Source: Rhizophagus irregularis
Taxonomy: Eukaryota; Glomeromycota; Glomeromycetes; Glomerales; Glomeraceae
DNA length: 64,000 nucleotides
Reading direction: 5' to 3'
NCBI RefSeq assembly: GCF_026210795.1
Contig: NC_089437.1
Span: 2,976,001-3,040,000, forward strand
Below the pieces are notes generated by a model. That model had not been told where the DNA came from and did not search any database. It saw nothing but the letters and a program-made list of their open reading frames with translations. Shown here piece by piece: positions 34,056-47,539 of the stretch. The position numbers and the translations under genes are program-made. Position 1 is the first letter of the stretch; every line of letters begins with the position of its first letter.

Positions 34056-34621
34056 TGGAGTGTTGGTAATTATTATATACATTCAATGTTATTTCACTAA
34101 AATTTAACGTTCAATGTTATTTCAGTATAATTTTGCTTTAACCTTTATTTTATTTGTTTATTGTATCAAAAAATTAGCGTTGTGAATGAAGTTGATGACG
34201 AAAGTCGTCTTGAAGGTGTTATATTATATAAATAGGACATTATTATAATATATTATTATTAGCGTAGCATATAAATTGAACATTATAATAATTAGTATAA
34301 ATTAGTATTAAATATATAGTATTAAATATTTTATTAAATAAATAACAATTTATTGCGTTTAAAAGCTGACCGAATGTTAAGTATTCATTATAATGAATGT
34401 TATCTGAAAGTTATACGATTTTTTATTCTGAAAGTCATGCAAATGGTAGATCAAAATCTACCGAAGTTTAGCTAAAATTTAGACGAGTGGCAGTCTGAAT
34501 GGTAACACTTGATAAAAACTTTCAGTTAAGAGATTCGTCTAACTTCGGCCGAATTTCAGCCATAATTCGGGCCAAATTTGCCTATACGAAATCTGGCCGA
34601 ATTGGACTATTTCGACTAGTG
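34056..34621. other. Right end of element C, noncoding
   Basis: AT-rich 3' flank of the accessory gene, then from about 34470 subterminal motifs (CGGCCGAATTTCAGCC, ATTCGGGCCAAATTT) and the terminal repeat ending GACTAGTG at 34621. Confidence 0.6.
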
Positions 34622-35209
34622 GATTCTGGCATTTTTACATCTAAGATCGAAAAAAAAATGCTAAAACAAATAGTTTCAGCGGTTTTATATATAAAAACAA
34701 AAGTAAAATGTCGGGACCTGACATTTTTTCAATAAAAATTAAAAAAAATCATTTTTTTTTTTTAATTAAAAATGTTGAACCTGACGTTTTTTGTATAATT
34801 AATAAAAAAACGTTACAAAACGTTTTTTTAATTGAAATATTTAATAAAAAAACTTTGGGTAACCTGAGTTACCCGAAGTGATCTGAATACTTTAGATCAA
34901 ATGGATCAGATCAGATCAGAACAGTTTACCCAACCTGACCTGACCTGAAAAAAATTTTTGGTTTGGGTTAACCAGGTAATCTGACCTGACCTGACCTGTA
35001 CAGAACTCTATATAGATTTTAGCTTCAAATTTTGCTATTTCAGGATCCAGTGATTAGATTTTAATGATCTTTGACTTGTTAGATTCGTCTCAATAAGACG
35101 AACATTTTGACATATAATTCATATTTTTAGGTGTAATATTGATTGAGATATAGCATTTTGAAAATTTGGTACATGAGTTTTGAGTTGTTTTAGTAATGTT
35201 TGGGTCCTT

Positions 35210-36965
35210 GTATATCATATATTGAGTCATAAAATTCCATATATTAATAACACCTATCTTTATAATAATAAGTCATAATTACTATCATCACAAATCTCTT
35301 AACCTACTGTACATACAGTTAGAAGTTTGGTAGCAGGTTATATATATAAATCTGTCACTTGATTAAGAATATTAATTTTTGGCCAGAATTAAGATTTAAT
35401 TATCACAAAGCAGAGACCCGGATTTATTCCGATATTAAACCAATTATAATAAGAAACATTTGATAATTCTAGCCGGCTTACATCTCCAACTTAGGTTGCG
35501 CTAGTGACATGACAATAATTTTAGCCAAAAACGATTGAAATGATCAACAATTTACTCGATATAGAATAAAATATGCAATAATGATTGGCTAGTTTCACGT
35601 ATTGGAATAAAATTGTTAAAAATCATAAAAATTCCGGTTATTCCATAATACAGCAAAAATTCCGATTTATAAAAATGGAATTTTCCCGGGCAGAAATTCC
35701 AAACACGTGATCGTAGCTGTGTACGTTATATCAAGTTTTATATGAAATTCGGTATATCAAGATTCTTTTAAATAATATGAAACTGGTTTTTAAAAAAAAG
35801 TTCGAGTTCGTTATACTTTGAGAAATTCAAAACACTATTGCTGTGAGATTACTTTTATAAATTCGCTTTTCGCTTAAAAGTTCATGCAAAACTCATTTTA
35901 CCCTTTGTATTTCATTTTAACCCTGTTTTTTGCTTTTTTTGGAAGGAAGTTGGTCGGTGCGCTCTAAGGTTTCATATCTAATAATAACTTGTATTTTCTT
36001 TTTTTACCTACGATCTATTCTTATATCATCTTTTTTTAAAGGGATCTTCACGTCAAAAATTTTGCATGTCGTGTAACCATTTAAAAAGCACTAAATAGCG
36101 ACTCATTTGGTTTTGACATGCATAAAATCCGAAATTTAATATTTAATTGGAAGAATAGACAATCTTTTTAATAATGATTATTATATTCTTTTTAATGCAG
36201 GGAAAATTAAATATTTGGCATTCAGGACAATACAAAAATAAAACAATTTATTATCTATTGTTAGTCATAGTGTAGATGCCATTGTGCTTTTTTTTCCTCT
36301 AGGCATCATAGTGCAGTTGTCCGAAAGAAATTTGCATATTGCATAAGTCCCTAAGTTCTTGTTACCTGTTAAAGACCGAATTACGCCTTTATAGATACGA
36401 TCATTGCCTAATAGACTTCGAAACATAATCATCTAACCAAGATAACTTAATTTTCAATAAATAAGAAAATACATTCAAACCCCCCACAATCACCAAAGTA
36501 GATTATTTAACATCTATAGGAACACGTTCTTATTACTTAGTACAATATGTTTCAGTGTATTTACGAAAAAATATATATATGTATATATGTATAAGTAAGT
36601 ATGTTTCTGATGTATCCCAAATACAGTTTATACATAAACCCCTCAACGAAATAAAAAGGCAAAAAAAAAAATTAAATTGAAATATTTAAAAAAAATCGAT
36701 GAAGGTAAATATATAATAACAATACTATTGAAATGTTGGAACTTGTTTTTAAACGGTGACTGAAGGTAAAAGACGTAAACTAAGTAAAAAGAGAGATAAT
36801 ATGAAAAATAAAATAAAATTCAAGGTGTGTATGTATAAGAGATATCCCCTTGCTTTGTGATACAACTGTCCAAATAAATCGTATTTAGTTACGTCAAATT
36901 GCAAGAAATTCCCCGCATATTCAATGTGCTTTTGCGATAAGTTCCAACAATTCAAGCGCCTCTAG
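35210..36965. other. Spacer between the transposon nest and the host gene island
   Basis: AT-rich. A patch at 35620-35710 has the mirrored motifs AAATTCCGGTTATTCC and GGAATTTTCCCGGGCAGAAA and may be a small element remnant. The rest includes the 3' flank of the Hook gene. No gene is supported. Confidence 0.4.
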
Positions 36966-39900
36966 TCACCGTCGTTTTAGCTGCATAGTTTGTAATATTA
37001 TTAATAATCAATATGCATTTTTACAAAAATTCTGCGCTAATAATTCAATTGTTGAAATATAAATCTCACCTGAGTGTCAAGAATTAAACGTTGTTGATTA
37101 AGGAAAGATTGAGGTCCTTGCCTTTGCAAGAACACATGATCACCTTGAATACGTGTGCCTATATTGAACCAAGCACTTGTGATCAAATTAATTTCTTTTT
37201 GTAATTGCTCCTTTACTTCCTTGTGAAGTTGCTGGTAAAAAAAAAAATGTTATAAAACGAGCGGAACGTAAAGAGTGTGTATAAAAAACAATTAATAGCG
37301 AATCATTTACCTCCAAGCGTTTAATTTCAGCAGTATGAGCTTCTCTTTCTGCTTCGAACGAATTTTGTGCATTTTTGTAATTCTCGATTATTTCATGTTG
37401 ACCAGTAACCAAAGTCTTGAGTTGTTCAAGCTTCCTTGTCTTTTCATTAGCCTGTTTGTGCAATAGTATATTTTGGCTCCTGAGGTCGTCATCACTTTTA
37501 CCTTCTAAATTCAGAAGGAGGGAAGTCAGTTCTCTAAAAATTTTTAGGAGGATAAGGTAGAATTAAACATTAGAATTTTATAATGAATAATATAGATCAA
37601 ATAAAGAATTTCTATGTTAAACATACTCATTACGATGCCTCAAATCCTCATTTTCAGTGTCTAATGCTTTGATTCTAGCTTCGGCGTTAGCTGTTATTAA
37701 AACAATAAAGATGAAATGATATTGACATTTATTAACAAAAAAAAGCAAACATCCCATCCCTATCAAGAATTCAGTCTATATAATATTTTATGTTGGTAGT
37801 TTTTTTTGATTATTTTGTCAAAAAATAATTCACTATATGTTTGTATTAAATAAATTATGTTGTTCGTGTATAAATACATTCGCGACTTATCTGTACAATT
37901 ATTGTATCTTTGGTCGTTTTTTCGAACCACAAATAAAAAAACGAAAAATGCGCCACTCAAATTTAATACCACACGTACAATCAGGTCTGATTTCACCCAA
38001 ATCCTTTTCTGCTTGTTCTAATTTCGCCTGGGTTTCTCGAAGATGCTTCTTAGTTTCCAACAATTCCTTTTGTTCCTTCCTGGGTTCATTTTTATTTATA
38101 CTTATAAAGATAAAAATGTAAAATATATTAATAAAAAATTAACAAACGAGCTTTAAAAATAAATTTGTCAACAGATTAATGAGGAAAATTAATGTTGCTA
38201 AATATAATTCATGATGAAAAACTAACCCATTAGATGAACTGCCTTTCTCAGCTTGCAATCGTTCAAGTTCAGATTCTAATATAAGTTTTTCCTTTTGGAC
38301 TTTAACGTAGTCCTAAAAAAATATATAACGGTAAAAAAATCGCAAGAAATCGTGAATATTAATAAAAATCCATAAGTAAAAATTGCAAATAAAACCTTTA
38401 AGTTACCGTTTCGAATTTAGCCTTAATGCGATTAGCGTCTTCAAGCTTATGTTGTAATACTAGAAGTTCAGCGTCAGAATTTTCATCTAGATTCTTACCC
38501 TCGCGTAAACTATTTAATTCGCGTTCAAGTTCGTTGATTTTCAATCTCAAACTTGTCTTTGTGGTGCCTTTAAGGGCTTCAAAAAGTTCAGTTTCTTCGA
38601 TATGTTGATCAATTTCGTCTGGTTCAACCTTTTCATCATCATCATCTAATTTTAGAGGCTCTCCTGTGTAATGAAAACGATAATTTATGAAAAAAATCCA
38701 TCCAAGTATTCCTCATAACAATAATTATCAATTGAAAAAAATAAAAATAAAAATGGTTTATAAATTATTAATTTACCTTCACCTAACTCTAATTCCCGTA
38801 ATCGATCTTCCAATAAATGTATAGTTTCCATATCACGTGAATGAGCCATCTCGTACGATTCAATTTTTGACCTCATGTGTTTATATTCGTACTCGAATTT
38901 ATTCTTTTGATTGACTAATTCAGTCTTTTCAGTCTGAAGTAGGTCAATTTGTTTTTTATAGTCTTCCATTAATGATTTGAATTTAATTACTTTATTGTAT
39001 TCTTCTTCAATAAATTGGTTACGGTCAATGAGTGTGCGATTTTCTTGTTCTGCATTCTAAAAAATATGAATTCACAGTTAACATCAAATATATAGTCTAT
39101 TGCTCTTAATAATTTTAACTTTCTACCTTCAAAGTTCGCCGTAAATCCGCCCCTTCTTCTAATTTCTTCTTATATTTTTCAATAACATTTTCTGTTTTCT
39201 TGAGTTTGTCAGCAGCATGTCTGTACTCGTCAAGTTGGTCTTTTAATTTCGCAGTTTCATTTGCTTGTTCAGTAAGTGTTTCGATCTATTTATTTATTCA
39301 AATCAATTTTGTTTGATATAATTTTCGAATTTATAGGCAATGTGAAAAAAAAACTGACTTTACGAGTAAGCTCAGCTATCTGGGACTCTCTCTCAGTAAA
39401 CTTTTTTGTTGCTTCTTCACGTTGTTTATCGTATCTTTTCCTGTAATGTATATAAAGAAATAAGAGCATAATAAATAAATTTCATTACTATACCATCATC
39501 AAATGAATGAACAAATATAAATGTAATATAATACTTGCAATTCATTCTGAAGTCTGTCAATTTCTGTTCTCAAAACAAAGTCTGCTTTTCCGGTTTGTGT
39601 AGAATGGTCTAAAGCAGTTTCCATATCTTTCAGCTTCTGATTCAAATCTTCTACTTCTGCCCGTAAGTCGTCCTATTATTATTATTTTTTTTTTTCAGAA
39701 AATTTATTTCTTTTCATTTCACGGAACATTTTATATTTTTCTTAATTTTATAAAGATTTACGTACACGTTGATTAGTCAAATTTTCACGTTCATCCAGTG
39801 AAGCTCTGTATGCTTTTTCTAGAGCTTCTTTCTCAGACTTGATTTTTTCTAGATCCGCATTGACTTGTTTTAGTTCACCTTCTCTGTATAAGTAATAAAA

Positions 39901-40731
39901 AGTGAAAAATTTAAATTTTTCCTTGATAAACTATATAAAATAAATAAATAAATATATAATTACACGTCGAATGACGACTTTCTTGGCGGTCCTTCGGAAA
40001 TAGGTTCACCCAATTTATTCATAACCTAAATGTTATCGATCAATCAGAAAAGATTATATTTTGTATACCTATTAAATTAAGCACTAAATTTACAACATAC
40101 CCCTTCAATAGTCAACATCAAACCCTGTTGAGATTTTGGACTTAAGTGTTGAATTTTTGTAATTTGTCCCGCCTTATCTTTATAAGTTACGGCCAATGTT
40201 ACAATTAACGAGTATAGCTTCATTGTCTCGACTAAGTTATTTTCTTTTGCAATAGCATTAAAATTTGGAGCTTCAAGATTTTTAATATTCGTATATCCAA
40301 GGTTTTCCTCATAATATCGTGTAAGGAGTAAGTGTAATTTTTTGAGTTTATTGATTTTCATCACCCAATTATCATCATTACTCCGAGAAAGCAGTTTAAA
40401 CCATTTTGGATCGCTGTTCATGTCCAAACATAAGTTAAATCAAAACACTTCCACTAGTTCTCTATAATATGTTTTGTAAATTTCCAAATATAACACTTAC
40501 ATGTTTACAACTATATCAATCAATACATTGCAATCGGAAAGTTCGCTTAAAGTAATTGGACGTACATTTTCAAAAGTGTTCGCCTAGTTAAAAAAAAAAA
40601 AGAGAGAGAGTTTACAATTTAACATAAGATAAATACATCCTGAAGTCTATAGTCTAATTGTGACATCTAAGTCTAAAAATAATTTGTACCCAGTCCACAA
40701 AGGCGGCGGCGGTTATATCTTGTTGTTCCAT
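36966..40731 (-). CDS. Hook-family dynein adaptor
   Basis: Start ATG at 40731 (MEQQDITAAAFVDWA). Clear exons are 40731-40690, 40583-40501, 40413-40101 and 40025-39964. Further short exons follow, with a last one at 36980-36966 (LKRR stop). The N-terminal Hook domain (about residues 1-150) shows FVDWANTF, SELSDCNVLIDI, NIDPKWF, NWVMKINKLKKL and QQGLMLTIEG. The remainder is almost entirely coiled coil (for example IDLLQTEKTELVNQKNKFEY), then a conserved-looking tail ITSAWFNIG and SFLNQQRLIL. In other fungi Hook proteins link dynein to early endosomes through FTS/FHIP partners. No damage seen. It shares an upstream region with SEC31 (divergent). Confidence 0.85.
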
Positions 40732-41700
40732 AATTGATTGACTATTTTAAATTGCTCTTAAAAACGAATAACATGGACAAGGCGGGGAATATATTTACAA
40801 TGAAGTGAATGTTCACTTCTTAGTTCCTTTGTTGATAATAAGTTTTTTTTTATTTTCTTTAAGAGAAATTTTCGAATCACAGTTACTAATTGAATTTCGA
40901 TTGTTTTGAGGACGGTTATGGATTGAGGAAATACAATTAATTGTATAGATGTGTAGATATCGCGAGTAACTATTTCTTTCAATGTTCGATCACAAAAAAA
41001 GTGGCTTACGTCAACTATGCTAAACCATTAAGCACTAAATAAACTCAAATTTTGGTCGTTCATATCGAAACATCACTATGATTAGCGATAATCACAATTC
41101 TCATTACAACACATTGTTTAACATAGACATAATATGTGAGTTATGCGGAAGTTTTTGATCGTTAGTCCGTTTCTCTGTTACCCGTAACGTATATCTATAT
41201 TTAGGGCTTCTGCCAAAACTATTAATTTTGTAGAAAATAATCGCGTTTATAATTTGTGATATCCAAAGGATTCACTCAAATTTTTTACTCGAATACATAA
41301 TAAAGTTAACATAAACTATTGTATGATTATATGCACGATGATAATTCTGGACATATTTGAAAAAGTTCTCTGAACATATTTGGAATAATTGAAAATTTAA
41401 TACTGTGCTTACCTTTCATGGAAGAGAAAGAATGTTAACATTTAAACCAATAAAACAAGCGTCAAATGACATGTTAGAATTGGAGAAAGTGAATCCATGA
41501 TTTAAAAACGCCAATCAAGTATTGAGGTTTTTTTATCTAGATCCAAAAAACTAATACATAACGTGAGTACCTCATCTAACTAAATTTGGTTGTACGAATT
41601 CTAATCTAAAGATTGGCGAATTCATATTTGCCACGTATTTTAAGTTTTTGATAAAATGAATTATTTCACAATTAATTTTCATTAAATTACATCAGTAGAA
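40732..41700. promoter_or_regulatory. Shared upstream region of Hook (-) and SEC31 (+)
   Basis: Almost 1 kb between two divergent starts. No long repeats and no further gene. Promoter function is inferred from position only. Confidence 0.4.
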
Positions 41701-44700
41701 ATGAAGTTAAAAGAAATTCCACGCACAGCGACGTTTGCCTGGAGCCCTGGTCAACATTTACCTATAATAGCCACGGGAACTGTAGCTGGAGCTCTTGATG
41801 CTTCGTTCTCTAATACCACTGAATTAGAACTTTTCAACCTAAATCTTAAATCTGATTCTGGTGTTGAGTTACAAAGTGCTGGAGTTGTCAATAGTAACGC
41901 GAGGTTTGTGTCGTTTAGTTAAAATATAAATCAATAACGGAACGCAAAAAATTTTCGTGCCTCGAACTTAGATAATTTACCAAAATTTTATTAATAACTT
42001 GCGAATCAGATTCGATCGTCTTGTATGGGGAATTGCAAATGATAAGACATACGGAATCGTTGCTGGTGGTTTGGAAAATGGTGAAATAAGTTTATATGAT
42101 CCGGCAATAATTTTGGAGGGTGGAGAGTGAGTTAAATTTTTACAGAATTAAATATTAATTGTGTTGAGTTATAAGGAAATTCAATATGCTAAACGTTTAG
42201 TTTATAATTATGAAATTTATAAATAAAGCTCCGAAAAAGCACTTATTCTAAGAAATAACGCACATTCGGGAAATGTTCGTGGGTTACAGTTTAACCCTTT
42301 TCAAATTAATTTGTTAGCATCAGCAGCAACCAATGCTGAGGTATTACAATGTCGACATTTTGGGTTATAATTTTATCAATTATATAACTATTTCTTAAGG
42401 AATTATGTTAATTTTCACGTAGATATTTATTTGGGATTTAACGAAACCAGATAAACCTTATACTCCAGGCGCAAGATCGCCGAAACTTGAAAATATTACC
42501 CATTTAGCTTGGAATAATCAAGTACAACATATCTTGGCTACCTCTTCAAACACAGGATCTACTGTAATATGGGATTTAAGAAGTAAAAAGCATGTAATGG
42601 ATTTATCATTTGTGGGTTCAACTGTTACTGGAGGTTATAGTATGGGAAACATGAACATGGCTCCTGGAATGAGCACAGGAGTTAGAAGAGGAACAACTGC
42701 AGTTGCTTGGAGTCCGGATAATGTACGTTATCGTTTCTAATTAAGTAATAAAATATATGATAATATTAATAACAGACCTTTCAAAACCAAAGGCTACACA
42801 AATTATAACCGCGTCGGAAGATGATATTAATCCTGTGATTGTCATGTGGGATGTCCGTAATGCTCATGCTCCTGAAAAAGTATTTGTTAAATTTTTATTT
42901 ATTTTATTACATATATATATTTTATTTTTTTTTTATTTACTTTTTTATCATATTTGATTTTTAGATTTTAACAGGTCACCAAAAAGGGATTTTGTCACTT
43001 TCTTGGTGTCAGAGAGATGCTGATTTGTTGCTATCATGTGGAAAAGATAATAGAGTTTTGTGTTGGAACCCCAGAACTGCCGAAATAATAGGAGAGGTAT
43101 TCTGTCGGTTATATTTTTCCTTACTTATGTTATTGTAACATGATTTTTCATTTCATGTAGCTTCCTGCAAGTTCAAATTGGGTTTTTGACGTTCAATGGT
43201 GTCCTGGTAATCCTGATTTATTTGCTTCCGCCTCTTTTGATGGAAAGGTATTAAATTAATTAAATGAATTTTCTCAATTATCATAATTAATATTAATATG
43301 TTTAATTCTTTTTTTGTAATTTAAAAAGGTTAATGTACACTCTCTACAATCTGGTCAAAATGAAAATGATCAAAAAGTTTCGTTGGACAGCAATGATCCG
43401 TTCGCTCAGATAGCATCAGCATATGAACCCTCTCTCACGCTTAAACAACCTCCAAAATGGCTCAAAAGACCCGTTGGAGTAGCTTTGGGATTTGGAGGCA
43501 AATTAGTATCTTTTGATAATAAAAGACATATTGTTAAAGTTTCAACAATAATAACTGAACCTGAAATTGTTCAAAGGTCAACTGAACTTGAATCTTTAGT
43601 CGAATCAAAATTATTAGATAGTTTCTGTGAAAGTCGGGGCAAAAGTGCTTCTAATGACTTTGAATCAGAAAATTGGAAGGTACTTCACACAATGTTCAAT
43701 GAAAATGAAAATGCAAGAGAACAATTAGTTAAACATCTGGGATTCTCAAAAGATGACGTCGTGACACAAATAACTATTGCGACAAAAAATATGAGTATTA
43801 ATGGTTCTGTTAATACTGAAAAAACTCAAGTTGAAACAGATAATGAGCAAAATGTAATAAAGCGAAAAAGTGTTGCAGAAGCAGCAGGTGTGCCATTACC
43901 TACCAGTCCTATTGATGTTAAATCGGAGAAAAAAGATTATGGTGTAGTGGATAATTCCGCTGTTAAATCTGAAAATGTAGATGAACTTTTTTCTGGTTCA
44001 TCTACGTCGGGTGGTCCTTCTGATGCTTCAGATTTCTTTAGTTCTGAAATTATTCCTGATGCTTTTCCTATTCATAGTGCCACTTCAACTTATAATGAGC
44101 CAACATCTTCATCTATTAATAAAGGAATCTTTAAGATTTATCCTGCTCAAGAGTCAGATGTGGATAAACTTATTACAAGGTCTATCGTACTTGGTGATTT
44201 TGAATCTGCTGTGAACTTATGTTTAGAGACGGATAGATTATCAGACGCTGTCCTTTTAGCTGGTTGTGGCGGTCCTGAGCTTTTACAGAAAACTAGAAAA
44301 ATATATTTTGAAAAAAAGGCTTCCAATGTTCCTTACTTGCGTTTACTTCAAAGCATTGTATCTGAAGATTTATCAGACATTGTATATAATGCAGATTTAT
44401 CTGAATGGCAAGAAGTAGTAGTTGTTCTTTGTACTTTTGCTCGTTCTGAAGACTTTAGTGGATTATGTAATGCCTTAGGCCAAAGACTTGAGCAAGAATA
44501 TCGCAAATTGTACGGATCTTCCAATGACAGATCAAAAGGAATGGAATACATGAAAAATGCAGTCTTCTGCTACCTTGCAGCAGGAAATCTCGAAAATGTC
44601 GTTAATATTTGGATTACTGAGCAAGAAGAAGAAGAACGTGCTGAGCTAGAACGCGCTGAGCTAGAACATGCTGATCAAGGTGATGCGAAATCCTCTAGTT

Positions 44701-46801
44701 TTAGATATTCATTGCATGCCAAATTTCTTCAGAGCCTTATTGAAAAGGTTACTGTATTTCGTAAGGCTATCGATTATGTTGATCCCGCTTTGGTTCAGAA
44801 TTTAGATACTAATACTACAGAATCAAATAATCAACTATTTAAGTTATCAAAATTATATGATAAGTATGCTGAATATGCTGAGATTTTAGCATACCAAGGT
44901 CGATTAACCACAGCAATTAAGTATTTGAATTTAACTCCATTAGAGTACAAGAAAACAGATGCTAACAATATCGATCAGTTAGCTGTGATCAAAGAAAGAT
45001 TATACCATTCAGGTGTTGATATTGGCAGTATTAAAGCACCCGCATTCCCATTTGAACATGTTTACGTTGGAGCTGAAGGTGAAATAAATCCTTCTCTTGC
45101 TCCTATAATGGGCAATATAGATGGAACTACTTATCAGCCACAAATAAATCCAAATCTTTATAACAATCAACAAGTTGCTCAACCACCATATTACAATCAA
45201 TACGCTTATAATCAACCTGTTGCGGCTAATGCTCCATTCCAACCCATGTCTCCAATTCAGCAGCAAATTCAGCAGCAATCAATTCAACCTATACTTCAAC
45301 AACCTCATTATAATAACTTCCCTCTATATAATGCCCCAATCCAGAACCAACCTTATAATCCGGGATATCAGCCTGCCTTTCCTGCTTATAACCAGCCACA
45401 GTATCAGGATAATGCAAATTTTATTCCACCTCCACAAATTGCCAATACAAATATTCAAAATGTAAACCCTCCACAGCAACAAGCAGAAGTTCCAGCTGCA
45501 TATAAGAAAAATATACCTAATTGGAATGATCCACCAGTTGTATCCTCGGCAAAAAAAGTTGCTCAAGCACAAGTAAACAAGCTACAGCCAATCACATCTC
45601 CTTTCCCTTCAACTTCTCCTGCATTACAGGGAACAGTACCACCGCCCGGAGTTCAAGGAATATTTCCTCCGAATCAAAATATACAGGGAATAGTACCACC
45701 GCCCGGAGGGATATTTCCTCCGAATCAAAATATACAGGGAACTATCGCTAATTTGCCGCCGCCAGCAAATCGTGCAATAGCTGCAGCTACTGGATATCAA
45801 CCTAATTCCCCAATGTCCCCTCAATCAGCAGGTAATTATTATCCACCACCGCCACCACCACCAAAAATGGGAGCGCCATCACAGTTACATGCGCAACAAA
45901 TACAGAATCCTCAAAGTCCTCAATCACATTATGGACCTGGTCGTTCGGCTCCCACTCCTCCACCTCAAGCTAACGCAGGTTACCAAGCTGCTGCATATGG
46001 AGGTCAAAATACTACACATACTGGGTCCAATTTAGTTTATGGTGCCCCAACGCCCCAACCACCCATTCAACAACAAGTTCCAACACAAAATCAACAACCA
46101 GTTGCACAACCTGCCAGAACACCTACTCCAGTTAAAACACCTACTCCAGTTAAAACACCTACACCTGTAAATAAACATCGTAAGTTTTTTTGAAGTTTTT
46201 TATATTTTTGCCTTTTATTTCATTTTAAATAATGATTTATTATAAATAAATTTAGCTGTTGGCGATAGAAATCATATCCCGACTTCACAAAAACCAATCT
46301 ACGATGTGCTCTCCAAGGAATTACAAAGAGCTAAACATTATCATACTTCCGTATGTTAATCTAAAATTTTATTAAATGAATTTGGATTTGTTATTTAATT
46401 ATTAATTATACTGTAACAAATAACAGGGTCCATGGGGAAAACAATTGCTTGACACAGAAAAACGGCTTAATACGCTTTTTGACGCATTGAATAATGAAGA
46501 AATCTCCGAACCGATCATTGATTCCTTACTTAAATTAGTTCAAGGTTAGTATAAATGAAATGATTTTACCTTGTCAATATAATATTACAATATATTTCAC
46601 TTTATAGCTATGGAAATACGTGATTATACCACTGCTAATAATCTTCAAGTTAACCTATTGACATCGTACTCGAATGAGACAAAATGGTAAATGATAAATT
46701 TTTTATCAGATTTTCCTTTCTGGTTATTAAATTAAAATTGTTTTATTTATAGGTTAATTGGTATTAAGCAATTAATTAATATTATGAAAAATACGCCATA
46801 A
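41701..46801 (+). CDS. SEC31: SEC31, outer coat subunit of COPII
   Basis: Twelve exons: 41701-41903, 42010-42126, 42229-42340, 42423-42722, 42793-42879, 42965-43096, 43161-43247, 43329-46179, 46256-46350, 46427-46544, 46608-46686 and 46753-46801. Together 1410 codons in one frame. Start [16 protein letters not shown] is typical of the family. The N-terminal WD40 propeller (about 1-340) shows [41 protein letters not shown] and [15 protein letters not shown]. An alpha-solenoid region follows, then a proline/glutamine-rich segment (runs of Pro, and three PTPVKT copies) that would contact SEC23. The C-terminal helical domain ([22 protein letters not shown]) ends WLIGIKQLI. It acts at ER exit sites with SEC13, SEC23/24 and SAR1. 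No anomalies. Confidence 0.95.
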
Positions 46802-47539
46802 CTTAACATAACAGTTTGGTAGGGCATCTTTATTCAGTTTGATTATATTATTATTAATGAATAATTTTAAATCTTTCGAATTTTAGGAGTCGTATAATAT
46901 TTAATCTATTTAAAAGTAGTACAACTTGCTAAGTTCTTTGTTATTAATAAATTAATTATGATAGAACTTAATGCTGTTAAAAAAGCTTTTTTTTTTGGTT
47001 TTTATTTTTACTTGCTAAGTTCTTTGTTATTAATAAATTAATTATGATAGAACTTAATGATGTTAAAAAAAGCTTTTTTTTTGGTTTTTATTTTTATTTT
47101 ACTGATTCTAGTGTAGAAAAGGATTTTAAAAGTAATATATATAATAGACACAAATTGTATACAAAATAAACATTGGTAGTTTCCTTTACGCGTAATTGTA
47201 TATAATTTATAAATACACATAACAAACGATTTATTCAATATATTGTCTATGTTTAAAAGTGTTTTTATTCTCAACTATTTAATAAATTTGGGAAATAAAA
47301 TAAACATAAAACAAATATATTAAGAAGGGAGAAAAAAGCTGAAATACAAATAATAATAAAAAAATTATTTCAAAAAAGGAGATTACTAACTAACTAAACT
47401 AGCTTTATTTTTTGCAGTCTTGATCACTTTTCAATGATCCAATTTTTCATTTATCATCTAAAACATATAGAAAAAAAACAAAATAAATTATGTATTGAAT
47501 ATTATAATAAAAAAGTAATGCAAGTTACCAAATATACTT
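46802..47539. other. Intergenic region with an 86-bp tandem duplication
   Basis: Convergent 3' region of SEC31 and ATG8. It contains two near-identical copies of an 86-bp unit (starts at 46924 and 47010, beginning ACTTGCTAAGTTCTTTG), differing by few bases. Confidence 0.7.

Larger units (their letters stand above)
14663..34621. mobile_element. Element C: CACTA (CMC) transposon, about 20 kb with insertions
   Basis: The ends CACTAGTCAAAATA and (reverse complement) CACTAGTCGAAATA match at 13 of 14. They are flanked by the 3-bp duplication GAT (14660-14662 and 34622-34624), as expected for CACTA elements. TTCGGCTAAGTTTC-like subterminal repeats lie on both sides. Two divergent, decayed genes: a tnp2-type transposase on the minus strand (30855 down to 14947) and an accessory gene on the plus strand (about 31440-34055). 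The transposase gene is split by element A. Without A the element would be about 7.3 kb. Removing C and one GAT rebuilds a complete hairpin unit of the E array. Confidence 0.88.
13817..35009. mobile_element. Element E: Mutator-like element, split by element C
   Basis: Terminal inverted repeats AGAGCTCTG (left) and AGAGTTCTG (right, reverse complement). They are flanked by a perfect 10-bp duplication ATATAGATTT (13807-13816 and 35010-35019). Subterminal regions are packed with CAGGTCAGGT or CCTGACCTG motifs on both sides (13825-13940 and 34855-35000). Its own sequence is 13817-14662 plus 34622-35009, and the interior is a stem-loop array. No transposase of its own is seen. Confidence 0.7.
13708..35209. 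mobile_element. Element F: MITE-like element, split by element E
   Basis: Only 13708-13816 and 35010-35209 belong to F. Its ends are inverted: left AGAACCCCAAACATTACTAA, right AATGTTTGGGTCCT. The two halves line up with one relative at 63328-63632 (shared TTAATTTCTGTTCCAAAT, then GATCCAGTGATT), which is not split. The flanks TATGTATC and TGTATATC may be a worn 8-bp duplication (6 of 8). F is the oldest shell of the nest. Confidence 0.6.
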
